Positions 21,724-35,849 of a stretch of 64,000 bases of DNA are shown here, piece after piece. Under the pieces are notes generated by a model. The model was not told where the DNA came from. It saw nothing but the letters and a program-made list of their open reading frames with translations, and did no database searches. Source of the DNA: Haliclystus octoradiatus (taxonomy: Eukaryota > Cnidaria > Staurozoa > Stauromedusae > Haliclystidae); NCBI GenBank assembly GCA_916610825.1, contig OU744448.1, positions 21,927,032-21,991,031 of the forward strand. Direction: 5' to 3'. Within the stretch, counting starts at the first letter, position 1, and every line of letters begins with the position of its first letter. The translations under genes were made by a program, and so were the position numbers.

Positions 21724-22652
21724 GATGATTTCATGGATACGAATGGAGGTGTGTTGTGCGAAGAATAAAGAGGGGGTCGGAATTTGAGGAGTGAGAGAGA
21801 GCGACAGAGAAGTGGTTACAGTTATTTTAAAGAGATGATTGAAATTGCCAATACTGTATATGTGAAGGTTTGATTCAAATAAATTTAGTGATGAAATAAA
21901 GATTGTGTTTTATAATAATCCTGCACGCGTGTGAATGCTGTGTTCAGTATGTGGAAGTATGCCAATATTAAACAAGCTGTAAAAATATTGGTAAAACATG
22001 TTCGCATGTGATTTATTCAAGCTTCGGATTGGTATCTCCCTTAAATAAGTCGACGGGGGATGCCATTTTAGGAGAATGCACGATCTTATAAAGCTAAATC
22101 TGTGAGACATAATTTTGTACTAGTATGACAAATAAATCATGATTTGCATTCTACTGTTCTATTTACATTTCGTTTCCAGGAAATTATGTACATTACAATC
22201 TCTGAAAAACTATATCCACCTAATTTCGATTTTCCTGGATTTTAATCAAGTTCAAAAAACTTTGAAAGTGTATAATGAAGAAAATTACATTCCGTGTATG
22301 ATTGTCAATATTTAGGAGCTACTTTCTCCAATCATTATTCAACTTGAATAGGTACCTTGATCAATATTTATGAAGAGCACCTAATTAACGAATGGTGCAT
22401 GTAAACGACTATTCTTTTAAGAATTAAAAGATAAATAAACTTGAAATCCTATTAAATTGATCAATATTTTTATTATCAATCTTGCTGTCGATGTAATTCC
22501 ATGAATTTCGTCTAAGAAACAGATTATCAAAATAATAACTCAGTTTTTGCCCTGCCGTGATCGCATTACCAAGCATTGCCCATGACAGGATTATGAAAGT
22601 TTATTTTGCTACAAGTGGAATCCGCATTTTGATGTCGTAATGACTCCTGCAT

Positions 22653-22964
22653 GAATTAATAACTATGCTAAGGGCTCCTAAATTCCAATCATTTCGACCG
22701 ACTGGTTAATCACAACAAGCAATAAACTTTAATTGATAACTATCCTAAGGGTTCCTAATTTCCAACCAGTTCGACCGACTGGTTAATCACAACAAGCAAT
22801 AAACTTTAATTGATAACTATGCTAAGGGTTCCTAATTTACAACCAGCTCGACCGACTGGTTACTCACATCCAGCATTTTACTTTAATAAATTTCTAATGA
22901 ATTAATAACTATGCTAAGGCTTCCTATATTTCCAACCAGTTCGACCGACTGGTTAATCACAACC
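22653..22964 (+). repeat. 77-bp minisatellite before copy 8 (4 repeats)
   Basis: Four repeats: one left-edge variant, one standard inner repeat and two right-edge variants. Confidence 0.9.
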
Positions 22965-23393
22965 AGCATTATGCTTTTTATTGGACATTTCATTTGCCTA
23001 ACTGAAAGTGCGTTTATGTAGGACAAACCTATCCATAAGTTAAAAGCAGCCCCTGTGTTGTTTAGGTCCTCGTATGGCAGTTTCTTTGATGTGAATTCTG
23101 ATTCAAACAAATTACAGAAAATATATAACGGGATTGTTGCAGTTCATCACAGCAATGCAAATAATTCTCGCACAAAACAAGTCTGTACCAATTTCAAATG
23201 AAGTCAACATGTTATCGTGCATCAGTGAATGATAGCAACGCCCTAACGTCAGGGTTTTGAAGGATCTCTCGCCCCCATTCTCCATCGAGCAAACTTTCTT
23301 GATCCTACTAGTGACGTCACAATCAATCGATCGATCTTAGTTTTATCGATTTCGAATTCGAGTAAAGTCATCGATATCACTTTATTGAAATTA

Positions 23394-24137
23394 ATGATTA
23401 ATAAAATGAATGGTAAATCAATTCAAAAGAAGCCGTTTAGCTATCCAATTCCTTTGGAGGTCACTATATTGAGCATCGAGGGAAGAAAGTATATAGAGGA
23501 AAGAAATAACAAGAAAAAACAACAACGTTTGAAATGCATAGAAGAGAGAGAAGCCCGGCTGAGAAAATCAGAGTCGTTTCAATCACCAGCAACAAATGAT
23601 AGTCTACGTAAATTGAATGGAAAAATTGGTAATAATGATTATGATCCTGTGAAGGCATTCGATAGCCTTCTTGGTATCGAGAGATCCATTCGAGAGCCTA
23701 CCACCGTTAGAAAAAAAATCAACTTGGGAAATACCAACAGTTTGCGATATTTGAAAGGTAAGCAGCCAAACTTAATAGAATTATGATAGCAACTCTCACT
23801 TTCAAAGGACACAATATTAATATCTCAAATTACATCTGTTGTAGGACAACGGCTGACTGACAAACCAATCGTCATCCCTGGCAGTGTTGAAGCGTCGAGA
23901 TGTACACAATTAAAACGAGATGAAGTCACCAAACGATTTACAAATTATGTTAACGTTGTGCCAAGCCATAACAAATCAACAGCATATCATTCTGTTGGTT
24001 TATCAAAGGCTGGAATAAAGATTATCGAGAAAAGAGAAAAGAAAGTAAAGAAGGCAGAAAAGAAGAGAGATAGAATCTTCAAAGAGCTTGAAAAGAAATT
24101 GAGAAGGGAAGTTAGGAAGAACAAATCCAGTAACTGA
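23394..24137 (+). CDS. Unknown lysine-rich two-exon protein, copy 8
   Basis: Exons 23394-23757 and 23845-24137; both are open, giving 218 residues. Carries L15F, K68N (private), A171S and M207L. With copy 7 it forms a 5.06-kb dimer repeated as copies 9 and 10. The intron has the CAAACTTAAT variant typical of the L15F group. Confidence 0.75.
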
Positions 24138-25066
24138 GATGATTTCATGGATACGAATGGAGGTGTGTTGTGTGAAGAATAAAGAGGGGGTGGGAATTTG
24201 AGGAGTGAGAGAGAGCGACAGAGAAGTGGTTACAGTTATTTTAAAGAGATGATTGAAATTGCCAATACTGTATATGTGAAGGTTTGATTCAAATAAATTT
24301 AGTGATGAAATAAAGATTGTGTTTTATAATAATCCTGCACGCGTGTGAATGCTGTGTTCAGTATGTGGAAGTATGCCAATATTAAACAAGCTGTAAAAAT
24401 ATTGGTAAAACATGTTCGCATGTGATTTATTCAAGCTTCGGATTGGTATCTCCCTTAAATAAGTCGACGGGGGATGCCATTTGAGGAAAATGCACGATCT
24501 TATAAAGCTAAATCTGTGAGACATAATTTTGTACTAGTATGACAAATAAATCATGATTTGCATTCTACTGTTCTATTTACATTTCGTTTCCAGGAAATTA
24601 TGTACATTACAATCTCTGAAAAACTATATCCACCTAATTTCGATTTTCCTGGATTTTAATCAAGTTCAAAAAACTTTGAAAGTGTATAATGAAGAAAATT
24701 ACATTCCGTGTATGATTGTCAATATTTAGGAGCTACTTTCTCCAATCATTATCCAAATTGAATAGGTACCTTGATTAATATTTATGAAGAGCACCTAATT
24801 AACGAATGGTGCATGTAAACGACTATTCTTTTAAGAATTAAAAGATAAATAAACTTGAAATCCTTTTAAATTGATCAATATTTTTATTATCAATCTTGCT
24901 GTCGATGTAATTCCATGAATTTCGTCTAAGAAACAGATTATCAAAATAATAACTCAGTTTTTGCCCTGCCGTGATCGCATTACCAAGCATTGCCCATGAC
25001 GGGATTATGAAAGTTTATTTTGCTACAAGTGGAATCCGCATTTTGATGTCGTAATGACTCCTGCAT

Positions 25067-25608
25067 GAATTAATAACTATGCTAAGAGCTCCTAAATTCC
25101 AATCATTTCGACCGACTGGTTAATCACAACAAGCAATAAACTTTAATTGATAACTATCCTAAGGGTTCCTAATTTCAAACCAGTTCGACCGACTGGTTAA
25201 TCACAACAAGCAATAAACTTTAATTGATACCTATCCTAAGGGTTCCTAATTTCCAACCAGTTCGACCGACTGGTTAATCACAACAAGCAATAAACTTTAA
25301 TTGATAACTATCCTAAGGGTTACTAATTTCCAACCAGTTCGACCGACTGGTTAATCACAACAAGCAATAAACTTTAATTGATAACTATGCTAAGGGTTCC
25401 TAATTTCCAACCAGCTCGACCGACTGGTTACTCACATCCAGCATTTTACTTTAATTAATTTCTAATGAATTAATAACTATGCTAAGGCTTCCTATATTTC
25501 CAACCAGTTCGACCGACTGGTTAATCACAACCAGCAATAAACTTTAATTGATAACTATCCTAAGGGTTCCTAATTTCCAACCAGTTCGACCAACTGGTTA
25601 ATCACAAC
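25067..25608 (+). repeat. 77-bp minisatellite before copy 9 (7 repeats)
   Basis: Seven repeats in the same order and with the same private variants (TTCAAACC, GATACCTATCC, GTTACTAATT) as the array before copy 7. Confidence 0.95.
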
Positions 25609-26038
25609 AAGCATTATGCTTTTTATTGGACATTTCATTTGCCTAACTGAAAGTGCGTTTATGTAGGACAAACCTATCCATAAGTTAAAAGCAGCCCCTG
25701 TGTTGTTTAGGTCCTCGTATGGCTGTTTATTTGATGTGAATTCTGATTCAAACAAATTACAGAAAATATATAACGGGATTGTTGCAGTGCATCACAGCAA
25801 TGCAAATAATTCTCGCACAAAACAAGTCTGTACCAATTTCAAATGAAGTCAACATGTTATCGTGCATCAGTGAATGATAGCAACGCCCTAACGACAGGGT
25901 TTTGAAGGATCTCTCGCCCCCATTCTCCATCGAGCAAACTTTCTTGATCCTACTAGTGACGTCACAATCAATCGATCGATCTTAGTTTTATCGATTTCGT
26001 ATTCGAGTAAAGTCATCGATATCACTTTATTGAAATTA

Positions 26039-26782
26039 ATGATTAATAAAATGAATGGTAAATCAATTCAAAAGAAGCCGTTGAGCTATCCAATTCCTTT
26101 GGAGGTCACTATATTGAGCATCAAGGGAAGAAAGTATATAGAGGAAAGAAATAACAAGAAAAAACAACAACGTTTGAAATGCATCGAAGGGAGAGAAGCC
26201 TGGCTGAGAAAATCAGAGTCGTTTCAATCACCAGCAACAAAAGATAGTCTACGTAAATTGAATGGAAAAATTGGTAATAATGATTTTGATCCTGTGAAGG
26301 CATTCGATAGCCTTCTTGGTATCAAGAGATCCATTCGAGAGCCTACCACCGTTAGAAAAAAAATCAACTTGGGAAATACCAACAGTTTGCGATATTTGAA
26401 AGGTAAGCAGCCAAAATTAATAGAATTATGATAGCAACTCTCACTTTCGAAGAACACAATATTAATATCTCAAAATACATCTGTTGTAGGACAACGGCTG
26501 ACTGACAAACCAATCGTCATCCCTGGCAGTGTTGAAGCGTCGAGATGTACACAATTAAAACGAGATGAAGTCACCAAACGATTTACAAATTATGTTAACG
26601 TTGTGCCAAGCCATAACAAATCAACAGCATATCATGCTGTTGGTTTATCAAAGGCTGCAATAAGGATTATCGAGAAAAGAGAAAAGAAAGTAAAGAAGGC
26701 AGAAAAGAAGAGAGATAGAATCTTCAAAGAGCTTGAAAAAAAAATGAGAAGGGAAGTTAGGAAGAACAAATCCAGTAACTGA
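26039..26782 (+). CDS. Unknown lysine-rich two-exon protein, copy 9
   Basis: Exons 26039-26402 and 26490-26782; both are open, giving 218 residues. Shares E29K, E51G, Y83F and E96K with copy 7 and adds R55W. Unlike copy 7, its 5' region keeps the GTAAAGTCATCG form, so the two differ by an indel outside the coding part but not inside it. Confidence 0.75.
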
Positions 26783-27711
26783 GATGATTTCATGGATACG
26801 AATGGAGGTGTGTTGTGCGAAGAATAAAGAGGGGGTCGGAATTTGAGGAGTGAGAGAGAGCGACAGAGAAGTGGTTACAGTTATTTTAAAGAGATGATTG
26901 AAATTGCCAATACTGTATATGTGAAGGTTTGATTCAAATAAATTTAGTGATGAAATAAAGATTGTGTTTTATAATAATCCTGCACGCGTGTGAATGCTGT
27001 GTTCAGTATGTGGAAGTATGCCAATATTAAACAAGCTGTAAAAATATTGGTAAAACATGTTCGCATGTGATTTATTCAAGCTTCGGATTGGTATCTCCCT
27101 TAAATAAGTCGACGGGGGATGCCATTTTAGGAGAATGCACGATCTTATAAAGCTAAATCTGTGAGACATAATTTTGTACTAGTATGACAAATAAATCATG
27201 ATTTGCATTCTACTGTTCTATTTACATTTCGTTTCCAGGAAATTATGTACATTACAATCTCTGAAAAACTATATCCACCTAATTTCGATTTTCCTGGATT
27301 TTAATCAAGTTCAAAAAACTTTGAAAGTGTATAATGAAGAAAATTACATTCCGTGTATGATTGTCAATATTTAGGAGCTACTTTCTCCAATCATTATTCA
27401 ACTTGAATAGGTACCTTGATCAATATTTATGAAGAGCACCTAATTAACGAATGGTGCATGTAAACGACTATTCTTTTAAGAATTAAAAGATAAATAAACT
27501 TGAAATCCTATTAAATTGATCAATATTTTTATTATCAATCTTGCTGTCGATGTAATTCCATGAATTTCGTCTAAGAAACAGATTATCAAAATAATAACTC
27601 AGTTTTTGCCCTGCCGTGATCGCATTACCAAGCATTGCCCATGACAGGATTATGAAAGTTTATTTTGCTACAAGTGGAATCCGCATTTTGATGTCGTAAT
27701 GACTCCTGCAT

Positions 27712-28023
27712 GAATTAATAACTATGCTAAGGGCTCCTAAATTCCAATCATTTCGACCGACTGGTTAATCACAACAAGCAATAAACTTTAATTGATAACT
27801 ATCCTAAGGGTTCCTAATTTCCAACCAGTTCGACCGACTGGTTAATCACAACAAGCAATAAACTTTAATTGATAACTATGCTAAGGGTTCCTAATTTACA
27901 ACCAGCTCGACCGACTGGTTACTCACATCCAGCATTTTACTTTAATAAATTTCTAATGAATTAATAACTATGCTAAGGCTTCCTATATTTCCAACCAGTT
28001 CGACCGACTGGTTAATCACAACC
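27712..28023 (+). repeat. 77-bp minisatellite before copy 10 (4 repeats)
   Basis: Four repeats, matching the array before copy 8, including the AATTTACAACC variant. Confidence 0.9.
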
Positions 28024-28452
28024 AGCATTATACTTTTTATTGGACATTTCATTTGCCTAACTGAAAGTGCGTTTATGTAGGACAAACCTATCCATAAGTT
28101 AAAAGCAGCCCCTGTGTTGTTTAGGTCCTCGTATGGCAGTTTCTTTGATGTGAATTCTGATTCAAACAAATTACAGAAAATATATAACGGGATTGTTGCA
28201 GTTCATCACAGCAATGCAAATAATTGTCGCACAAAACAAGTCTGTACCAATTTCAAATGAAGTCAACTTGTTATCGTGCATCAGTGAATGATAGCAACGC
28301 CCTAACGACAGGGTTTTGAAGGATCTCTCGCCCCCATTCTCCATCGAGCAAACTTTCTTGATCCTACTAGTGACGTCACAATCAATCGATCGATCTTAGT
28401 TTTATCGATTTCGAATTCGAGTAAAGTCATCGATATCACTTTATTGAAATTA

Positions 28453-29196
28453 ATGATTAATAAAATGAATGGTAAATCAATTCAAAAGAAGCCGTTTAGC
28501 TATCCAATTCCTTTGGAGGTCACTATATTGAGCATCGAGGGAAAAAAGTATATAGAGGAAAGAAATAACAAGAAAAAACAACAACGTTTGAAATGCATCG
28601 AAGAGAGAGAAGCCCGGCTGAGAAAATCAGAGTCGTTTCAATCACCAGCAACAAAAGATAGTCTACGTAAATTGAATGGAAAAATTGGTAATAATGATTA
28701 TGATCCTGTGAAGGCATTCGATAGCCTTCTTGGTATCGAGAGATCCATTCGAGAGCCTACCACCGTTAGAAAAAAAATCAACTTGGGAAATACCAACAGT
28801 TTGCGATATTTGAAAGGTAAGCAGCCAAACTTAATAGAATTATGATAGCAACTCTCACTTTCAAAGGACACAATATTAATATCTCAAATTACATCTGTTG
28901 TAGGACAACGGCTGACTGACAAACCAATCGTCGTCCCTGGCAGTGTTGAAGCGTCGAGATGTACACAATTAAAACGAGATGAAGTCACCAAACGATTTAC
29001 AAATTATGTTAACGTTGTGCCAAGCCATAACAAATCAACAGCATATCATTCTGTTGGTTTATCAAAGGCTGGAATAAAGATTATCGAGAAAAGAGAAAAG
29101 AAAGTAAAGAAGGCAGAAAAGAAGAGAGATAGAATCTTCAAAGAGCTTGAAAAGAAATTGAGAAGGGAAGTTAGGAAGAACAAATCCAGTAACTGA
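28453..29196 (+). CDS. Unknown lysine-rich two-exon protein, copy 10
   Basis: Exons 28453-28816 and 28904-29196; both are open, giving 218 residues. Changes are L15F, R31K, I132V, A171S and M207L. It is the second half of the 9-10 dimer. Its 3' spacer switches to the GAGGGGTGGGAATTTTAGG form seen after copies 11 and 13-16, so an exchange junction probably lies near its 3' end. Confidence 0.75.
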
Positions 29197-30125
29197 GATG
29201 ATTTCATGGATACGAATGGAGGTGTGTTGTGCGAAGAATAAAGAGGGGTGGGAATTTTAGGAGTGAGAGAGAGCGACAGAGAAGTAGTTACAGTTATTTT
29301 AAAGAGATGATTGAAACTGCCAATACTGTATATGTGAAGGTTTGATTCAAATAAATTTAGTGATGAAATAAAGATTGTGTTTTATAATAATCCTGCACGC
29401 GTGTGAATGCTGTGTTCAGTATGTGGAAGCATGCCAATATTAAACAAGCTGTAAAAATATTGGTAAAACATGTTCGCATGTGATTTATTCAAGCTTCGGA
29501 TTGGTATCTCCCTTAAATAAGTCGACGGGGGGATGCCATTTTAGGAGAATGCACGATCTTATAAAGCTAAATCTGTGAGACATAATTTTGTACTAGTATG
29601 ACAAATAAATCATGATTTGCATTCTACTGTTCTATTTACATTTCGTTTCCAGGAAATTATGTACATTACAATCTCTGAAAAACTATATCCACCTAATTTC
29701 GATTTTCCTGGATTTTAATCAAGTTCAAAAAACTTTGAAAGTGTATAATGAAGAAAATTACATTCCGTGTATGATTGTCAATATTTAGGAGCTACTTTCT
29801 CCAATCATTATCCAAATTGAATAGGTACCTTGATCAATATTTATGAAGAGCACCTAATTAACGAATGGTGCATGTAAACGACTATTCTTTTAAGAATTAA
29901 AAGATAAATAAACTTGAAATCCTTTTAAATTGATCAATATTTTTATTATCAATCTTGCTGTCGATGTAATTCCATGAATTTAGTCTAAGAAGCAGATTAT
30001 CAAAATAATAACTCAGTTTTTGCCATGCCGTGATCGCATTACCAAGCATTGCCCATGACGGGATTATGGAAGTTTATTTTGCTACAAGTGGAATCCGCAT
30101 TTTGATGTCGTAATGACTCCTGCAT

Positions 30126-30438
30126 GAATTAATAACTATGCTAAGGGCTCCTAAATTCCAATCGTTTCGACCGACTGGTTAATTACAACAAGCAATAAAC
30201 TTTAATTGATAACTATGCTAAGGGTTCCTATATTTCCAACCAGTTCGACCGACTGGTTAATCACAACAAGCAATAAACTTTAATTGATAACTATGCTAAG
30301 GACTCCTAATTTCCAACCAGCTCGACCGACTGGTTACTCACATCCAGCATTTTACTTTAATTAATTTCTAATGAATTATTAACTATGCTAAGGCTTCCTA
30401 TATTTCCAACCAGTTCGACCGACTGGTTAATCACAACC
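30126..30438 (+). repeat. 77-bp minisatellite before copy 11 (4 repeats)
   Basis: Four repeats, with an AATCGTTTCG first repeat, GGTTAATTACAAC, and a GGACTCCTAATT third repeat shared with the arrays before copies 12 and 17-18. Confidence 0.9.
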
Positions 30439-30867
30439 AGCATTATACTTTTTATTGGACATTTCATTTGCCTAACTGAAAGTGCGTTTATGTAGGACAA
30501 ACCTATCCATAAGTTAAAAGCAGCCCCTGTGTTGTTTAGGTCCTCGTATGGCAGTTTCTTTGATGTGAATTCTGATTCAAACAAATTACAGAAAATATAT
30601 AACGGGATTGTTGCAGTTCATCACAGCAATGCAAATAATTGTCGCACAAAACAAGTCTGTACCAATTTCAAATGAAGTCAACATGTTATCGTGCATCAGT
30701 GAATGATAGCAACGCCCTAACGACAGGGTTTTGAAGGATCTCTCGCCCCCATTCTCCATCGAGCAAACTTTCTTGATCCTACTAGTGACGTCACAATCAA
30801 TCGATCGATCTTAGTTTTATCGAATTCGAATTCGAGTAAAGTCATCGATATCACTTTATTGAAATTA

Positions 30868-31610
30868 ATGATTAATAAAATGAATGGTAAATCAATTCAA
30901 AAGAAGCCGTTGAGCTATCCAATTCCTTTGGAGGTCACTATATTGAGCATCGAGGGAAGAAAGTATATAGAGGAAAGAAATAACAAGAAAAAACAACAAC
31001 GTTTGAAATGCATCGAAGAGAGAGAAGCCCGGCTGAGAAAATCAGAGTCGTTTCAATCACCAGCAACAAAAGATAGTCTACGTAAATTGAATGGAAAAAT
31101 TGGTAATAATGATTATGATCCTGTGAAGGCATTCGATAGCCTTCTTGGTATCGAGAGATCCATTCGAGAGCCTACCACCGTTAGAAAAAAATCAACTTGG
31201 GAAATACCAACAGTTTGCGATATTTGAAAGGTAAGCAGCCAAAATCAATAGAATTATGATAGCAACTCTCCCTTTCGAAGAACACAATATTAATATCCCA
31301 AATTACATCTGTTGTAGGAAAACAGCTGACTGACAAACCAATCGTCATCCCTGGCAGTGTTGAAGCGTCGAGATGTACACAATTAAAACGAGATGAAGTC
31401 ACCAAACGATTTACAAATTATGTTAACGTTGTGCCAAGCCATAACAAATCAACAGCATATCATGCTGTTGGTTTATCAAAGGCTGGAATAAGGATTATCG
31501 AGAAAAGAGAAAAGAAAGTAAAGAAGGCAGAAAAGAAGAGAGATAGAATCTTCAAAGAGCTTGAAAAGAAAATGAGAAGGGAAGTTAGGAAGAAAAAATC
31601 CAGTAACTGA
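30868..31610 (+). pseudogene. Lysine-rich gene copy 11, frameshift in exon 1
   Basis: Exons correspond to 30868-31230 and 31318-31610. The run of eight A in consensus is seven A here (31185-31191). This shifts the frame after K108 and stops at 31225-31227, giving 119 residues with an altered tail. Homopolymer sequencing error is a possible cause. The copy also carries linked changes (GGAAAACAGCTG at the start of exon 2, CTCCCTTTC in the intron) found only in copy 12, so a real shared variant is likely. Confidence 0.8.
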
Positions 31611-32538
31611 GATGATTTCATGGATACGAATGGAGGTGTGTTGTGCGAAGAATAAAGAGGGGTGGGAATTTTAGGAGTGAGAGAGAGCGACAGAGAAGTA
31701 GTTACAGTTATTTTAAAGAGATGATTGAAACTGCCAATACTGTATATGTGAAGGTTTGATTCAAATAAATTTAGTGATGAAATAAAGATTGTGTTTTATA
31801 ATAATCCTGCACGCGTGTGAATGCTGTGTTCAGTATGTGGAAGCATGCCAATATTAAACAAGCTGTAAAAATATTGGTAAAACATGTTCGCATGTGATTT
31901 ATTCAAGCTTCGGATTGGTATCTCCCTTAAATAAGTCGACGGGGGATGCCATTTTAGGAGAATGCACGATCTTATAAAGCTAAATCTGTGAGACATAATT
32001 TTGTACTAGTATGACAAATAAATCATGATTTGCATTCTACTGTTGTATTTACATTTCGTTTCCAGGAAATTATGTACATTACAATCTCTGAAAAACTATA
32101 TCCACCTAATTTCGATTTTCCTGGATTTTAATCAAGTTCAAAAAACTTTGAAAGTGTATAATGAAGAAAATTACATTCCGTGTATGATTGTCAATATTTA
32201 GGAGCTACTTTCTCCAATCATTATCCAAATTGAATAGGTACCTTGATCAATATTTATGAAGAGCACCTAATTAACGAATGGTGCATGTAAACGACTATTC
32301 TTTTAAGAATTAAAAGATAAATAAACTTGAAATCCTTTTAAATTGATCAATATTTTTATTATCAATCTTGCTGTCGATGTAATTCCATGAATTTCGTCTA
32401 AGAAGCAGATTATCAAAATAATAACTCAGTTTTTGCCATGCCGTGATCGCATTACCAAGCATTGCCCATGACGGGATTATGGAAGTTTATTTTGCTACAA
32501 GTGGAATCCGCATTTTGATGTCGTAATGACTCCTGCAT

Positions 32539-32851
32539 GAATTAATAACTATGCTAAGGGCTCCTAAATTCCAATCGTTTCGACCGACTGGTTAATTACA
32601 ACAAGCAATAAACTTTAATTGATAACTATGCTAAGGGTTCCTATATTTCCAACCAGTTCGACCGACTGGTTAATCACAACAAGCAATAAACTTTAATTGA
32701 TAACTATGCTAAGGACTCCTAATTTCCAACCAGCTCGACCGACTGGTTACTCACATCCAGCATTTTACTTTAATTAATTTCTAATGAATTATTAACTATG
32801 CTAAGGCTTCCTATATTTCCAACCAGTTCGACCGACTGGTTAATCACAACC
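32539..32851 (+). repeat. 77-bp minisatellite before copy 12 (4 repeats)
   Basis: Four repeats, as before copy 11. Confidence 0.9.
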
Positions 32852-33280
32852 AGCATTATACTTTTTATTGGACATTTCATTTGCCTAACTGAAAGTGCGT
32901 TTATGTAGGACAAACCTATCCATAAGTTAAAAGCAGCCCCTGTGTTGTTTAGGTCCTCGTATGGCAGTTTCTTTGATGTGAATTCTGATTAAAACAAATT
33001 ACAGAAAATATATAACGGGATTGTTGCAGTTCATCACAGCAATGCAAATAATTGTCGCACAAAACAAGTCTGTACCAATTTCAAATGAAGTCAACATGTT
33101 ATCGTGCATCAGTGAATGATAGCAACGCCCTAACGACAGGGTTTTGAAGGATCTCTCGCCCCCATTCTCCATCGAGCAAACTTTCTTGATCCTACTAGTG
33201 ACGTCACAATCAATCGATCGATCTTAGTTTTATCGAATTCGAATTCGAGTAAAGTCATCGATATCACTTTATTGAAATTA

Positions 33281-34023
33281 ATGATTAATAAAATGAATGG
33301 TAAATCAATTCAAAAGAAGCCGTTGAGCTATCCAATTCCTTTGGAGGTCACTATATTGAGCATCGAGGGAAGAAAGTATATAGAGGAAAGAAATAACAAG
33401 AAAAAACAACAACGTTTGAAATGCATCGAAGAGAGAGAAGCCCGGCTGAGAAAATCAGAGTCGTTTCAATCACCAGCAACAAAAGATAGTCTACGTAAAT
33501 TGAATGGAAAAATTGGTAATAATGATTATGATCCTGTGAAGGCATTCGATAGCCTTCTTGGTATCGAGAGATCCATTCGAGAGCCTACCACCGTTAGAAA
33601 AAAATCAACTTGGGAAATACCAACAGTTTGCGATATTTGAAAGGTAAGCAGCCAAAATCAATAGAATTATGATAGCAACTCTCCCTTTCGAAGAACACAA
33701 TATTAATATCCCAAATTACATCTGTTGTAGGAAAACAGCTGACTGACAAACCAATCGTCATCCCTGGCAGTGTTGAAGCGTCGAGATGTACACAATTAAA
33801 ACGAGATGAAGTCACCAAACGATTTACAAATTATGTTAACGTTGTGCCAAGCCATAACAAATCAACAGCATATCATGCTGTTGGTTTATCAAAGGCTGGA
33901 ATAAGGATTATCGAGAAAAGAGAAAAGAAAGTAAAGAAGGCAGAAAAGAAGAGAGATAGAATCTTCAAAGAGCTTGAAAAGAAAATGAGAAGGGAAGTTA
34001 GGAAGAAAAAATCCAGTAACTGA
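33281..34023 (+). pseudogene. Lysine-rich gene copy 12, frameshift in exon 1
   Basis: Exons correspond to 33281-33643 and 33731-34023. Same seven-A run (33598-33604) and same linked changes as copy 11, so a duplicate of it. A private change also stops the short plus-strand frame upstream (TCAAAC to TAAAAC near 32992). The 3' spacer is of a different type (GTTGTTTTAAAG, GTGAAAGTTTG) from that after copy 11. Confidence 0.8.
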
Positions 34024-34954
34024 GATGATTTCATGGATACGAATGGAGGTGTGTTGTGCGAAGAATAAAGAGGGGGTGGGAATTTGAGGAGTGAGAGAGA
34101 GCGACAGAGAAGTGGTTACAGTTGTTTTAAAGAGATGATTGAAATTGCCAATACTGTATATGTGAAAGTTTGATTCAAATAAATTTAGTGATGAAATAAA
34201 GATTGTGTTTTATAATAATCCTGCTCGCGTGTGAATGCTGTGTTCAGTATGTGGAAGTATGCCAATATTAAACAGGCTGTAAAAATATTGGTAAAACATG
34301 TTCGCATGTGATTTATTCAAGCTTCGGATTGGTATCTCCCTTAAATAAGTCGACGGGGGGATGCCATTTTAGGAAAATGCACGATCTTATAAAGCTAAAT
34401 CTGTGAGACATAATTTTGTACTAGTATGACAAATAAATCATGATTTGCATTCTACTGTTCTATTTACATTTCGTTTCCAGGAAATTATGTACATTACAAT
34501 CTCTGAAAAACTGTATCCACATAATTTGGATTTTCCTGGATTTTATTTCAAGTTCAAAAAACTTTGAAAGTGTATAATGAAGAAAATTACATTCCGTGTA
34601 TGATTGTCAATATTTAGGAGCTACTTTCTCCAATCATTATCCAAATTTAATAGGTACCTTGATCAATATTTATGAAGAGCACCTAATTAACGAATGGTGC
34701 ATGTAAACGACAATTCTTTTAAGAATTAAAAGATAAATAAACTTGAAATCCTTTTACATTAATCAATATTTTTATTATCAATCTTGCTGTCGATGTAATT
34801 CCATGAATTTCGTCTAAGAAACAGATTATCAAAATAATAACTCAGTTTTTGCCCTGCCGTGATCGCATTACCAAGCATTGCCCATGACGGGATTATGAAA
34901 GTTTATTTTGCTACAAGTGGAATCCGCATTTTGATGTCGTAATGACTCCTGCAT

Positions 34955-35420
34955 GAATTAATAACTATGCTAAGGGCTCCTAAATTCCAATCATTTCGAC
35001 CGACTGGTTAATCACAACAAGCAATAAACTTTAATTGATAATTATCCTAAGGGTTCCTAATTTCCAACCAGTTCGACCGACTGGTTAATCACAACAAGCA
35101 ATAAACTTTAATTGATAACTATCCTAAGGGTTCCTAATTTCCAACCAGTTCGACCGACTGGTTAATCACAACAAGCAATAAACTTTAATTGATAACTATC
35201 CTAAGGGTTCCTAATTTCCAACCAGTTCGACCGACTGGTTAATCACAACAAGCAATAAACTTTAATTGATAACTATGCTAAGGGTTCCTAATTTCCAACC
35301 AGCTCGACCGACTGGTTACTCACATCCAGCATTTTACTTTAATTAATTTCTAATGAATTAATAACTATGCTAAGGCTTCCTATATTTCCAACCAGTTCGA
35401 CCGACTGGTTAATCACAACC
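34955..35420 (+). repeat. 77-bp minisatellite before copy 13 (6 repeats)
   Basis: Six repeats, with one ATAATTATCC variant near 35040. Confidence 0.95.
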
Positions 35421-35849
35421 AGCATTATGCTTTTTATTGGACATTTCATTTGCCTAACTGAAAGTGCGTTTATGTAGGACAAACGTATCCATAAGTTAAA
35501 AGCAGCCCCTGTGTTGTTTAGGTCCTCGTATGGCAGTTTCTTTGATGTGAATTCTGATTCAAACAAATTACAGAAAATATATAACGGGATTTTTGCAGTT
35601 CATCACAGCAATGCAAATAATTGTCGCACAAAACAAGTCTGTACCAATTTCAAATGAAGTCAACATGTTATCGTGCATCAGTGAATGATAGCAACGCCCT
35701 AACGACAGGGTTTTGAAGGATCTCTCGCCCCCATTCTCCATCGAGCAAACTTTCTTGATCCTACTAGTGACGTCACAATCAATCGATCGATCTTAGTTTT
35801 ATCGATTTCGAATTCGAGTAAAGTCATCGATATCACTTTATTGAAATTA

